From Psychrobacter frigidicola (GTDB taxonomy: Bacteria; Pseudomonadota; Gammaproteobacteria; Pseudomonadales; Moraxellaceae): a DNA stretch of 64,000 nt. A program made the position numbers and the translations under genes. Where the stretch lies: NCBI RefSeq assembly GCF_007997305.1, contig NZ_VORZ01000003.1, positions 62,001-126,000 on the forward strand. The letters are read 5' to 3'. Positions 55,009-64,000 of the stretch are shown piece by piece (position 1 is the first letter of the stretch; every line of letters starts with the position of its first letter). The notes below the pieces were generated by a model that saw only the letters and a program-made list of their open reading frames with translations, was not told the origin of the DNA and did not search any database.

Positions 55009-55821
55009 TTAACCCCCAAACCAGCGCTGTAATAGACTCTTTTTCTTCACATCAATATGACGTAGTGGTCGCTCTTCCCCTAAGAAGCGGGCGACGATGT
55101 CGTCATAGCATTGACCAGCGACTGAGTCAGTATAATGAATAACTGGCTCACCATGGTTAGAAGCTTCAAGCACAGAATGACTCTCAGGAATAACGCCTAA
55201 TAATGGTACTTTTAAGATATCGTTAGAGATGGTTTCAATACTCATCATCTCATTGGCTGCTGCACGTTCCGCATTGTAGCGAGTGATAATCAAATGCTCA
55301 CGAATCGAGCCTTTGTCTTCTTCAACTTTTTTGGTGCGGCTTTGTAGAATACCAATGATACGATCAGAGTCACGTACTGATGAGATCTCAGGGTTAGTAA
55401 CGATAATGGCCTCATCCGCATGATACATGGCAAGCTGCGCACCGCGCTCAATACCGGCTGGCGAATCACAGATGATATAGTCAAACTGCTTAGACAGCTC
55501 CTCCATAACCTCAGCAACGCCTTCGTCAGTTAACGCATCTTTATCACGTGTTTGGCTGGCAGGTAGGATGAATAGGTTCTCCAGCTGTTTGTCTTTAACC
55601 AAAGCTTGTGATAAGCGGGCATTACCGTTAATAACGTCAACGAAGTCGTAAACAATACGATTTTCACAGCCCATAATCAAATCTAGATTACGGAGGCCCA
55701 CATCAAAATCGATAACCACTGTTTTATAGCCACGCAATGCCAAACCGGCGGCAAAAGAAGCACTGGTCGTGGTTTTGCCCACACCGCCTTTACCTGAAGT
55801 GATTACAACAATCTTTGCCAC
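55009..55821 (-). CDS. minD: Septum site-determining ATPase MinD
   Basis: A 270-residue deviant-Walker ATPase with [15 protein letters not shown] at about 10-24. It also has [13 protein letters not shown], the switch I/II region [12 protein letters not shown], and a C-terminal amphipathic membrane-targeting helix [15 protein letters not shown]-bound MinD recruits MinC to the membrane, keeping division off the poles. AGGAGCG precedes the ATG. It lies between minC (gap 223 bases) and minE. Confidence 0.97.
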   Translation of the reverse strand: MAKIVVITSGKGGVGKTTTSASFAAGLALRGYKTVVIDFDVGLRNLDLIMGCENRIVYDFVDVINGNARLSQALVKDKQLENLFILPASQTRDKDALTDEGVAEVMEELSKQFDYIICDSPAGIERGAQLAMYHADEAIIVTNPEISSVRDSDRIIGILQSRTKKVEEDKGSIREHLIITRYNAERAAANEMMSIETISNDILKVPLLGVIPESHSVLEASNHGEPVIHYTDSVAGQCYDDIVARFLGEERPLRHIDVKKKSLLQRWFGG

Positions 55822-56044
55822 AATGGCACGCTCCTATTAATCAATGGGATGTCTGTTCAATAAAACAGCACGTTTGCTTATGAGATAACTACACTCTACG
55901 AGTGCAAGCCTAGCATATATATTCAAAAATTTATAGCAAGTCTGCATGAAACGATAAAAACTGATTAAAACAACCATTACATTATCGCGCTACTTATATT
56001 ACTTCTTAGTTTCGCTGTTTTCATAAAAAAATGACCACATTGCT

Positions 56045-56872
56045 TTATGCTTGATCAATGACTCTAAATACTAAACCTTGACCTTCGACATAGGTTACTT
56101 GTACAGGCTTGTCAATCACCTCTTTCGGTAAGTTATCGCGTAAGCAATAAGTGCCAGCGACTGATACTAATGAAGGGTTAAAAATTTGGCAGAAGATACG
56201 CGCGTCTTTGTCGCCTGTTGCGCCTGCCACCAAACGACCTTGCGCACGCCCGTAGACATGCAGGTTATTATCGGTGATGGCTTCCGCACCACTATTGACG
56301 CTATTAGTTAATATTAAATCACCACCAACATGATTGATACTTTGACCAGAGCGCAGCATCTGATCATAAATCATACTCGTAATATGCTCAGCACTAATCA
56401 AAGTTTCTGCAGGCAGGGCGGTTGCGTCAATAGAGTCGTTGGCATTCAACGGCTCGACAGTATCATCAAGCGGTACTTCAGGGGCCGCACTAACCTCTGT
56501 TTGGGTGATCTGGGTGGCCGGTTTTTTACTGGGTAAAATGCGCTCAATACGCTTGCCATCCGCTGGGAATATTGCCAATCGTTGCGCCCGCGCTTGTTCC
56601 TCAAGTTCTCCTTTGAGCACACCGATCGGTTGCAGCCCCCAAGACCATAGCAAGTCTACTAATGCGGATAAATCTTGCATAATATCACTGTCAATAATGA
56701 CTGGAATATTGCTGGTTTTATTACTGAGCATGCCTGCAAGTTGGGCATCAATGGCGGCGAGGTCGTCCGTATTGATTTGCAAGCGTGAAAAGGTCAGCAT
56801 TTTGCCATAAAAGGTCATGGCAGAGGCAGTAGTTGGGGTCAATATATGGGTGTCTGTATCCAAAATCGTCAT
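56045..56872 (-). CDS. minC: Septum site-determining protein MinC
   Basis: A 275-residue protein. The N-terminal FtsZ-inhibiting domain (about 15-110) is followed by a polar linker with Thr, Glu and Pro (about 118-165) and the C-terminal beta-helix (GGDLILTNSVNSGAEA, then HVYGRAQGRLVAGA, ARIFCQIFNPSLVSVAGTY), which binds MinD and FtsZ. The linker is longer than in E. coli MinC (231 residues). It starts the minCDE operon. The 223 bases between minC and minD could hold a second promoter. Confidence 0.95.
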   Translation of the reverse strand: MTILDTDTHILTPTTASAMTFYGKMLTFSRLQINTDDLAAIDAQLAGMLSNKTSNIPVIIDSDIMQDLSALVDLLWSWGLQPIGVLKGELEEQARAQRLAIFPADGKRIERILPSKKPATQITQTEVSAAPEVPLDDTVEPLNANDSIDATALPAETLISAEHITSMIYDQMLRSGQSINHVGGDLILTNSVNSGAEAITDNNLHVYGRAQGRLVAGATGDKDARIFCQIFNPSLVSVAGTYCLRDNLPKEVIDKPVQVTYVEGQGLVFRVIDQA

Positions 56873-57199
56873 AATGTGAATCCTTAAAAGTCAGCTCTTA
56901 AAAGATAGCTATATCGCTGCAATCACGGCGTAATAAGTCACAGTCGTTATTATTAGTTGTGGGACTGTTGGTCGAGAAACTAGTCAGTTAAACAGTTTTT
57001 AGGCAAATATATTAGTGATGATCAATGTGCATACTGCCGCTTATATCTATTGATGAGCAGTGTACTATATCCATCCACGCTGTACTACTCAGTGTAATCC
57101 TACTACCTAACATTCCACCAACTATAATACTACTAACTATAAAGGGTACTGAATGTTGGCATGAAATTTAGGTACTATGAATTTCAGTTATTGCTGCCA

Positions 57200-58312
57200 T
57201 TAAAACTTCAGTAGGTCTTGATTCTTCCATTGTTGGACTTTTATTTGTGCCTCAAATTCTGACAGACTGTCGGAGATAATAGTCGCTATCAGAGTTTCAA
57301 GCGCACTGTTATTGGTCTCGATATGAGAGATACCATGGGCAATAGCAATCATTAAGCTATCAATACGCTCAGAATCTAGCAAACGCTTATTAATTGAATG
57401 CACCACATTTTCACCAACATTGTGACCGATATGCAGCAATTGTGATTCAATCAAGCTGCCGGCAATCGGTATCATGCGCAAATAACGGCGCAGCTCAGGT
57501 GTATTCGCTAGCCCCTCTTGGATGGCGTTACCCACTTCACTGGCCAATAAATTCCCCGCCTCTGATTGTCCGTTGAACTTATGCAATTGCGGTGCGAGCT
57601 CTTGACGTAATAGCGATAGTAAGGTGGCCTCAATTTCATCGCGGTTGCGCGCGATAGTCGACTCAATTAAAGACTGTTGCGTTTTAGGGTCAGTAAGTTG
57701 CTGCCGATAGTTATGAATGGTGGTCAAAATAACGCGGTCTGACAGCTCTTCTAACAGCAAGTTAATATAAAACTTGATGCGATTCAGCCACGGCTGCGGT
57801 AATACTTGGTAGCCAAGTTGATACAAGCGCCGCCCAATGACCACTGCCCGAAATAAGCGTAAGGCGCGGAGTTGCGGAAAACAGCCTAATACTTCATACC
57901 AATGGATAAAGGGAAAGAAAAACCAGCGATAATAAATTTGCTGCTTAATGGCTACTGCCCAGCGTATTAATAGCTCAACAATTAATAGGATGGTAAAAAA
58001 TCCACCCGCAGTACGTAATGGATCATGGATGACGGCTTGATACCAATTAAGCCCATCACTAATGGTCAACCAGCCTGCCACATTAGTACTAAAATTACTC
58101 ATCAAAATGGCATCGATACTGATTAATAATAAATCAATACTAATCGCAATCATCATGACTATGTCATAGGTTAGCTTAAAGCGACTAGGTTGTGGACGAT
58201 TGGTTTTTTGGTGGGAGTGAGGTGATGATTTCGTGGGCGGTGCATTGGATTGATTCGGTAATGGCTTGCGGTCTACAGGTGGCTTGGCAGCAGAAGAGGC
58301 GGACACAGTCAT
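57200..58312 (-). CDS. Voltage-sensor-like membrane protein without a visible pore
   Basis: A 370-residue protein. After a disordered, Pro/Ser-rich start (1-45), hydrophobic helices lie at about 48-71, 100-122 and 128-147. They are followed by a helix with arginines at 149, 152, 155, 161 and 162, the every-third spacing of the S4 helix of voltage-gated channels. Asp60 and Asp67 (first helix) and Glu113 (second) could be the counter-charges. No pore helix or selectivity-filter sequence follows; residues 170-370 are soluble and helical with repeated Glu/Asn/Ile patterns. It may be a proton-channel or sensor-type relative. The resemblance is by eye. Confidence 0.6.
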   Translation of the reverse strand: MTVSASSAAKPPVDRKPLPNQSNAPPTKSSPHSHQKTNRPQPSRFKLTYDIVMMIAISIDLLLISIDAILMSNFSTNVAGWLTISDGLNWYQAVIHDPLRTAGGFFTILLIVELLIRWAVAIKQQIYYRWFFFPFIHWYEVLGCFPQLRALRLFRAVVIGRRLYQLGYQVLPQPWLNRIKFYINLLLEELSDRVILTTIHNYRQQLTDPKTQQSLIESTIARNRDEIEATLLSLLRQELAPQLHKFNGQSEAGNLLASEVGNAIQEGLANTPELRRYLRMIPIAGSLIESQLLHIGHNVGENVVHSINKRLLDSERIDSLMIAIAHGISHIETNNSALETLIATIISDSLSEFEAQIKVQQWKNQDLLKF

Positions 58313-58544
58313 ACCTTATGTTGAGTAGTGATATTGAGTAATAATATTAGATATTGAGTGAAATAAACCCAAGGCTTAAATAAAGAATAAGATTTGAAGG
58401 TCAGCATCACCATTATTATAAATGAAAAATAGTGAAGTGCGATGCTAGCGTTATCTTACGTGAACATCGCATTTGTGAGGCGTACCATTTATCGAAAAAG
58501 CCAATCGGAAAAATCATTTAATAAGTCGGCAATCTAATAAACTA

Positions 58545-59486
58545 TTAAGCATCAAACTCAGCAAGTAGGGACTCAATAAGTTTATCCTTTTGCTGCCACG
58601 CCTGATCCAACCACTCAAACGTCTGCGCTTTGATGTCTTCACTTTCTTCATATTCGCCATTTTGAATAGCCGTAAATAGCGCTTTAGGCATCTCAATATA
58701 ACGCACATCAACGCCTAAACGTTTGATATTACCTTTCCATAAATCGCTATAAGTGGGCACGCCGTCTGGATAGACAATCGTCATGTCCAAAATACCGTCA
58801 ATCTCTGCCCCTAACGCATTAATAGCCAGCGCTAAGCCGCCTGCGCGTGGTTTAAGTAAATGGGGATAGGGAGATTTTTGCTTATCATGTTTGGCTTGGG
58901 TAAAGCGCGTGCCCTCTAAATAGTTTAGTAGGGTAAATGGCTTATCTTTCAGCAAGGCACAAGCACGTTTGGCCTCTTCAATATCCTTGCCTTTTAGCGC
59001 CGGATTTTTGGCGACGGCTTCTTTAGAATGGCGGCGCATCATAGGAAAATCTAAAAAATAAAAGGCTTGACCAATTACAGGAATATAAATCAGCTCAAAC
59101 TTAGTAAAAAATCGGGTTAGTGGCAAGCGCTTTTCACTAATATATTGCACAATACTGGTATCAACCCACGATTGATGATTGCTAATGAGCAAGTATTTAC
59201 CATCGGGATGTACATTATCCGGTAAGTTAATCCGCCAGTCTTTTTGTGGCAAAATATTATCAATCAACGCATTGTTGCTACTAATCCAACGATTGGTGAC
59301 TTTAATCACGGTATCGTCTGCGACTTTTGAGCCAGTGACAGTTTTGGCTGCGCCCATCAGCCATATAGGGATACTAGCGACCACACTATTAGTCGCGATG
59401 ACACCGGTCGCAGTAGCTAACGAGACAGCTTTACCCAATTTGGGCGCACGCTGATGCAGTTTTTGAATGGAAGAGGCCAGTCGCAT
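58545..59486 (-). CDS. 1-acyl-glycerol-3-phosphate-type acyltransferase (YihG-like)
   Basis: A 313-residue protein from ATG 59486, chosen because AAGGA precedes it; the frame opens further upstream at 59534. One hydrophobic helix lies at about residues 24-47. The catalytic motif NHQSWVD has His104 and Asp109, and a second motif YLEGTRFT carries the Glu-Gly-Thr-Arg that binds the acceptor phosphate. PRAGGLALAI is the fourth family block. The enzyme probably adds an acyl chain to a lysophospholipid at the inner membrane. YihG/YbjW-type paralogues shape fatty-acid composition in cold-adapted bacteria; that role here is inference. Confidence 0.88.
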   Translation of the reverse strand: MRLASSIQKLHQRAPKLGKAVSLATATGVIATNSVVASIPIWLMGAAKTVTGSKVADDTVIKVTNRWISSNNALIDNILPQKDWRINLPDNVHPDGKYLLISNHQSWVDTSIVQYISEKRLPLTRFFTKFELIYIPVIGQAFYFLDFPMMRRHSKEAVAKNPALKGKDIEEAKRACALLKDKPFTLLNYLEGTRFTQAKHDKQKSPYPHLLKPRAGGLALAINALGAEIDGILDMTIVYPDGVPTYSDLWKGNIKRLGVDVRYIEMPKALFTAIQNGEYEESEDIKAQTFEWLDQAWQQKDKLIESLLAEFDA

Positions 59487-59936
59487 ATTAAATCCTTGTA
59501 TATTAGTCCAAGTTATATCAATCCAAGCCGACAATTTTCAGCGGTATTTCAATGAGTGTTGAGCAAGATTTTTTTAAGCTGAAAATTCCTTTTATTCTTT
59601 TACTTTAAGACTTCTTTTGTATTAAAGTTACGGCTAAAAATTTACTCAGCTAATTTTAACAGAAATAAGGGAGAGTGTACGACTGTAACGTGACTGCCAA
59701 TAGCAATATCTGAACACGTTTATATGCCTCGAAATATTACAGACTTGGTGCTTAGTAGAGAAGGTAAGTTTTTCGAAGGTATAAGGTGTAAGGTATCACG
59801 TACATATTATACATAGATGTGACAAAATATTACACAGAGATAGGTTGTGCTTGCGATAATAATGAAGAGCACAAACAATACCTAATAAGATATTTAAAAA
59901 GCACAATTTTCAATGTTAATTTAAGAGGAATATATT

Positions 59937-60590
59937 ATGCGTAATCAATTAATGGTTTTAGCAGTGGCATCAGGTCTAGCACTTACTGGTTGTGCAACTG
60001 ATCCAAATACCGGACAACAACGTTTGAATAAAACAGGTATCGGTGCATTAGCCGGTGCAGCTGGCGGGGCGGCCATCTCTAAAGCAACTGGCGGTAGCAA
60101 AACTGGTCGTGACGCTGCTATTGGTGCAGCATTAGGTACTGGCGTTGGTCTATATATGGAACGTCAAGCCAGACAGTTAGAGCAACAAATGGCTGGTAGT
60201 GGTGTAATCGTTACGCCAAATGCTAATGGTAATATTGACTTGGTTATGCCAGGTAACATTACCTTCTCGTTTGATAGCGCTAACTTAAGCTCAAACTTTA
60301 AGCCAACGCTTGATAAGCTTGCCTCTACGATGAATCAGTATAACCAAAACACAATTACTATCGCAGGTCATACGGACAGTAAAGGAACGGCGTCTTACAA
60401 CCAGACTTTATCACGTGACCGTGCGTATTCAGTAGCCAATTACTTGACCCAACGTGGCGTAGCCTCTAACCGTATAAATGTTGTCGCTTATGGTCAATCA
60501 CGTCCAATTGCCACCAATGATACTGAATATGGTCGTCAGCAAAATCGTCGTGTTGAGTTAACGGTTAATGCACCGAACAGCGTGCGTTAA
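59937..60590 (+). CDS. OmpA-family outer-membrane lipoprotein
   Basis: A 217-residue lipoprotein with lipobox LALTGC. A glycine-zipper segment (GIGALAGAAGGAAISKATGG, then AAIGAALGTGVGLY) lies at about 35-75. The C-terminal peptidoglycan-binding domain (about 95-217) has the NxxLSxxRA core in YNQTLSRDRAYSVANYL and the NRRVEL end. It resembles YiaD/LpoB-type envelope proteins that tie the outer membrane to the cell wall. AAGAGG precedes the ATG. The 400 bases upstream hold no gene. A terminator follows. Confidence 0.9.
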   Translation: MRNQLMVLAVASGLALTGCATDPNTGQQRLNKTGIGALAGAAGGAAISKATGGSKTGRDAAIGAALGTGVGLYMERQARQLEQQMAGSGVIVTPNANGNIDLVMPGNITFSFDSANLSSNFKPTLDKLASTMNQYNQNTITIAGHTDSKGTASYNQTLSRDRAYSVANYLTQRGVASNRINVVAYGQSRPIATNDTEYGRQQNRRVELTVNAPNSVR

Positions 60591-60638
60591 TTAGCGAATG
60601 AGCTTGTAGCTTAAAATTAGTATAAAAGTTTAGTTATA

Positions 60639-60669
60639 AAAAAGGTCGACGCTAAGTCGGCCTTTTTTT
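60639..60669 (+). terminator. Terminator of the OmpA-like lipoprotein gene
   Basis: AAGGTCGAC pairs with GTCGGCCTT (one G-U or mismatch) over a short loop and is followed by a T run. Confidence 0.85.
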
Positions 60670-60759
60670 ATTTGAAACTGTATTAGATCATTTAGTCCTT
60701 TTATAACTGATATTTTCATTAGAGTTTGAAGGTGTAAATTATCTTGTTATCATTAATTT

Positions 60760-60778
60760 AAGTTTGATAATCGTTATC
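60760..60778 (+). promoter_or_regulatory. Fur-box-like site upstream of the imelysin gene
   Basis: AAGTTTGATAATCGTTATC agrees with the 19-base E. coli Fur consensus at 14 positions. The core GATAATCGTTATC is a near-perfect dyad. It lies 93 bases before the imelysin ATG. Repression by iron is inferred. Confidence 0.6.
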
Positions 60779-60870
60779 AATAACATTATAATTTGCAACA
60801 TTCCAAATACTGCTTCAATATTAAGCAATTTGTCGTCTTTTTACTTCAATAAATCCCATCGAGGACGTGT

Positions 60871-62322
60871 ATGACTATCCCTACAGTGACGAACCGTAAG
60901 TTTTTACCAACTACAGTAGCGGCTGCATTGGCCGCGATGTTGATGGTAACGGGTTGCAGTAAGCAGGCCGATGATACCGCCACTGCTACCGATACGCAGA
61001 CAGAAACAGCTGAAGTAAGTAATAAGCCCAAAACGTCAGCCGCTGAACAAGCACATATCGACCGCTTACTTCTCAGTTATTCAGATATGGCGCACGCGGC
61101 TTATAAAGATTCATTAGATACGGCCAAATTGCTACAAACGGCAGTGAATACTTATGTAGATATGCCAAACCAAGCCAATCTTGATGCCGCAAAAGCTGCT
61201 TATAAAGCAGCCCGTCAACCGTATGCTCAAACGGAGATTTTCCGTTTTGATGAAGGTTTTGTGACTACTAATGAGCAGCGTGCTATTGGTAGCATTGATG
61301 GCTGGGAAGCGCAGGTAAACGCATGGCCACTTGATGAGGCATTAATAGATTATGTCAGTGACAGCTATGAGGGCGAATATAATAGTAAAGACAATATCAT
61401 CAATAGCGATAGTATTTCGGTCGGTAGTATAAAACAAGATACCAGTACCATCACGCCTGAGCTACTGGCTGAGATGAATGAGATTGGCGGTAGTGAAGCT
61501 AATGTCACCACCGGCTATCACGCCATCGAGTTTTTATTATGGGGTCAGGATACCAACGGTGTCGGTGAAGGTGCAGGCAATCGCCCGTTCAGTGATTATG
61601 TGGTGACAGATGGGCAATGTACCAGTGGTGAGACCGTCAATACTGATGCCAGTATTTGTACCCGCCGTGGTCAGTACCTAAAAGCGGTCACCCAACTATT
61701 GGTTGATGACTTAACCGCCATGGAAGCTGAATGGCAGCCGGACAGTGAAAACACACTTCGTAGTGATATGATGGCGCGTAAAGACAATAATGGTCTGCGC
61801 CAAATTTTATACCAAATGGGCAGCTTAGCGCTTGGCGAACTAGCCTCTGAGCGTATGCAGGTGGCATTCGTGACCGGTTCTACTGAAGACGAGCATGAGT
61901 GCTTTAGTGATTTGACTCATCTAAGCTATGCCAACAATGCTCGCGGCATCCAAAACGTCTTTAATGGCAGCTATAAAACAGTCGACGGTAAGTCAGTTGG
62001 CGGTTATGGTATCAAAAACTACTTAATAGATACTGACCATAAAGATGCGGCCGATAAACTCGCGGCTGACTTTAAAAAGGTAGAAGATGCTTTTAATGTT
62101 ATCGTGGCTAAAGGCGAAAAAGAAGGTATCAAAGTGGATCAAATGATTGCCACCGTTGGTCAAGCAAGCAAGCATGGCATTTCTGCTGAAGAGCAAAATA
62201 AGCGCCGCGGCTGGATTGAAAGCGGTATCAATAGCTTGCAAGAGCTAACAGGTGGTATTGAAAATGCTGCCAGTGCAGTGGGTATTGATAATTTAGATGC
62301 TGATGCCGGTTCACAGTTTTAG
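60871..62322 (+). CDS. Imelysin-family (M75) lipoprotein
   Basis: A 483-residue lipoprotein with lipobox LMVTGC (Cys about residue 30). The family GxHxxE motif is in GYHAIEFLLWGQD, about residues 212-224, and the repeated helical-bundle halves of the imelysin fold include a basic RRGQYL segment. Imelysin-like proteins (ICMP/IrpA, related to EfeO) are periplasmic and bind or handle iron; the peptidase name rests on early work. GAGGACGTGT precedes the ATG. A Fur-box-like site lies upstream, and a di-haem protein gene follows after 313 bases behind a second one, a pairing typical of iron-starvation loci. Confidence 0.9.
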   Translation: MTIPTVTNRKFLPTTVAAALAAMLMVTGCSKQADDTATATDTQTETAEVSNKPKTSAAEQAHIDRLLLSYSDMAHAAYKDSLDTAKLLQTAVNTYVDMPNQANLDAAKAAYKAARQPYAQTEIFRFDEGFVTTNEQRAIGSIDGWEAQVNAWPLDEALIDYVSDSYEGEYNSKDNIINSDSISVGSIKQDTSTITPELLAEMNEIGGSEANVTTGYHAIEFLLWGQDTNGVGEGAGNRPFSDYVVTDGQCTSGETVNTDASICTRRGQYLKAVTQLLVDDLTAMEAEWQPDSENTLRSDMMARKDNNGLRQILYQMGSLALGELASERMQVAFVTGSTEDEHECFSDLTHLSYANNARGIQNVFNGSYKTVDGKSVGGYGIKNYLIDTDHKDAADKLAADFKKVEDAFNVIVAKGEKEGIKVDQMIATVGQASKHGISAEEQNKRRGWIESGINSLQELTGGIENAASAVGIDNLDADAGSQF

Positions 62323-62439
62323 GCTGATTTTGGCTACATATTTTTTAAATACAGTATGTTAGCGGCTATCTGAGACTTTTGTTTTTATTATCCATTGGCG
62401 CAAGCTTATCAGTAACTAATACTTGATGAGTTACCATTA

Positions 62440-62458
62440 GATAATGAGAACCATTTTC
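62440..62458 (+). promoter_or_regulatory. Fur-box-like site upstream of the di-haem protein gene
   Basis: GATAATGAGAACCATTTTC agrees with the 19-base Fur consensus at 16 positions. It lies 178 bases before the ATG at 62636. An IR-like TTGTCAATTTTGATTGGCAGCG cut to its arms (TGTCAA/TTGGCA) follows. Iron-repressed expression of the second gene is inferred. Confidence 0.65.
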
Positions 62459-62635
62459 ATAGTAATAAAATTTAGGTATAATATACACGTTGTCAATTTT
62501 GATTGGCAGCGTGTTTTTTTATGCCGTATTAAAATAGCCAGATAGACCAGTGCAAAGCTTGGATATGTCGACTAAACATGAATAACTTTGTAGCACGCGA
62601 TTTTAATAGTTCTACATCAGAGCTAAGGTAATTTT

Positions 62636-64000
62636 ATGAACGCTATGAACAACAAAAAATCGATGCTATCTGCGTCTCTTGGCACCCCTTCAATGCCACA
62701 TTTGCATATTGCACCGTTCAAGCTTGCACTTAGTCTTCTGTGTGTGTTGTCAGTTAGTGCTTGTCAGCCGACCGATAGCGTGTCCGATGATGAAAGCAAA
62801 GCTGATAGTCGGTCGCAAGCAGTATCTGCCGAGCGTACGCAAATGATAGAGGCGCTAGCGGGCGTGTCTATGCAGCAGCTGGTTACTTTTGATCCGCAAG
62901 AAATTAAGCAAGGCGGCGATACCGGTATTACCATTACCAGTAGCGAGAGTTATTCTAAACCGTCATCGAATTTGCCCGCCTCTCGTAAAGGCAGTTTTTT
63001 TATTGGCAATGCTTTTTTTAAGCAGCCGTGGGTGGTCGCATCTGCCAGTACCGATAGCCGTGATGGGCTTGGGGCACTGTTTAATGTGGCAGCGTGCCAA
63101 TCGTGTCACGTCAAAGATGGTCGCGGTCATGCGCCTATGACTAGTGATTCTGATGCTGATAGTTTATTAATCCGTCTCGCGATGCCAGCGACGACTGACG
63201 AGCAACGTCAGCATCTACAAGACTCTTTAATTGAAAAAGTAGCCCATCCAATTTATGGTGGTCAGTTGCAAGACCGTGGTATCCAAGGTGTCCCTGCTGA
63301 AGCACGTATCGCGGTACAGTGGGCGGACAAGGTTGTCACCTTTGCTGATGGTCATATTGAGACGTTACGTGCGCCAACCTTTAACCTAACCAAACCTGGC
63401 TATGGCCCGTTCGATGATGAGTTAATGGTGTCACCGCGTATTGCATTGTCAATGATTGGGCTGGGCTTACTCGAGCAAATTCCTGATGCCGATATCAAAA
63501 AACAAGCCGTTAGTAATAATAAAAATGCGGATAAGAATGGCGGGCTTGTCCGTGGTAAATTTAACTTGGCGATGGACCCGCAAACGGGAAAAGTTGGGCT
63601 AGGTCGCTTTGGCTGGAAAGCGGGTCAAACCAAGCTTGTCACTCAAAATCAAAGTGCCTTTAACGAAGATATGGGGCTGACCTCAAATATTCGTCCTCAT
63701 GAATCTTGTACTCCTGCGCAAACCGCTTGTCTAAAAGCCACAACCGGCGCTGATGAGCAAGGTAATGGTAAGCCGCCTGTTGAAGTCAGCGATGAGGTGG
63801 CTAAGTTTGTAGAGTTTTACACTCGTAATCTGTCCGTACCGCATAGACGTGATGCGGATAGTGTAGAAGTATTGGCGGGCAAAAAACGCTTTTATGATAT
63901 GGGTTGCCAAAGTTGCCATACGCCAAGGTATCAGCTACCAACAACCGATGATGATCATCTTGAGCAGCATGGGCAAGTGATTTATCCATATACTGATTTA
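62636..64000 (+). CDS. Di-haem cytochrome c-type protein, DUF1111 (thiol oxidoreductase-like), partial
   Basis: The frame opens at ATG 62636 after AAGGTAATTTT and stays open past the right edge; about 455 residues are visible. A signal region ends in lipobox-like SVSACQ (Cys about 43). Two CxxCH haem motifs are present: CQSCH at residue 154 and CQSCH at 424. The blocks RKGSFFIGNAFF, LGALFNVAACQSCHVKDGRG (key residues) and IGLGLLEQIPD are typical of DUF1111. Relatives are thiol oxidoreductase-like or MauG-like. Maturation needs the ccm system, part of which lies at 27271-30646. Confidence 0.88.
   Translation, partial: MNAMNNKKSMLSASLGTPSMPHLHIAPFKLALSLLCVLSVSACQPTDSVSDDESKADSRSQAVSAERTQMIEALAGVSMQQLVTFDPQEIKQGGDTGITITSSESYSKPSSNLPASRKGSFFIGNAFFKQPWVVASASTDSRDGLGALFNVAACQSCHVKDGRGHAPMTSDSDADSLLIRLAMPATTDEQRQHLQDSLIEKVAHPIYGGQLQDRGIQGVPAEARIAVQWADKVVTFADGHIETLRAPTFNLTKPGYGPFDDELMVSPRIALSMIGLGLLEQIPDADIKKQAVSNNKNADKNGGLVRGKFNLAMDPQTGKVGLGRFGWKAGQTKLVTQNQSAFNEDMGLTSNIRPHESCTPAQTACLKATTGADEQGNGKPPVEVSDEVAKFVEFYTRNLSVPHRRDADSVEVLAGKKRFYDMGCQSCHTPRYQLPTTDDDHLEQHGQVIYPYTDL

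Noticed and set aside
1..64000. CRISPR array, insertion sequence, prophage or rRNA genes
   Set aside because: No regularly spaced repeats, transposase, integrase or rRNA-like sequence was seen on either strand.

Overview
The window looks like a chromosomal segment of a Psychrobacter-type gammaproteobacterium (Moraxellaceae). The evidence is moderately AT-rich DNA, a Pil-Chp twitching cluster in Pseudomonas-like order, a cold-shock gene with a long leader, and many hydrophilic Asp/Asn/Ser/Thr-rich linkers inside conserved proteins. The genus is inferred from memory of gene content, not from a search. I see no rRNA, tRNA, CRISPR array, insertion sequence or prophage.

Layout. 1-5000: tail of a small membrane protein, a YbaN-like protein, a CspA-type cold-shock gene, a divergent YeiH exporter/LysR pair, and a universal stress protein. 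5000-15000: M16C metallopeptidase, a secreted beta-lactamase-fold hydrolase, two NUDIX hydrolases flanking a small membrane gene broken by TGA, and a DUF2236 protein behind NhaA. 15000-25000: two TSUP transporters, a dicarboxylate/glutamate symporter, FadE, RadC, CoaBC with a His-rich insertion, and a deacetylase-family protein. 25000-31700: two unrecognised proteins, then ccmABCDE (haem delivery for cytochrome c), then an aldo/keto reductase. 31900-34600: methionine importer metNIQ. 34900-39300: a periplasmic adaptor, response regulator and histidine kinase on one strand. 40050-53900: the chemosensory system for type IV pili (pilG, pilH, pilI, pilJ, pilK, chpA, chpB and a probable chpC). 54000-60600: cytochrome b561, minCDE, a voltage-sensor-like membrane protein, an acyltransferase and an OmpA-like lipoprotein. 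60700-64000: an imelysin lipoprotein and a di-haem (DUF1111) lipoprotein, each behind a Fur-box-like site; the second runs off the right edge.

Themes. Twitching signalling is complete in one block: PilJ senses, PilI and the ChpC-like protein couple, PilK and ChpB adapt, ChpA phosphorylates PilG and PilH. Haem and iron recur in ccmABCDE, cytochrome b561 and the imelysin/di-haem pair. The most unusual items are the histidine kinase with about 260 extra residues inside its ATPase domain, the His-rich CoaBC insertion, the adaptor whose helical hairpin is replaced by a disordered linker, the voltage-sensor-like protein without a pore, and the palindrome lying on the cytochrome b561 promoter.
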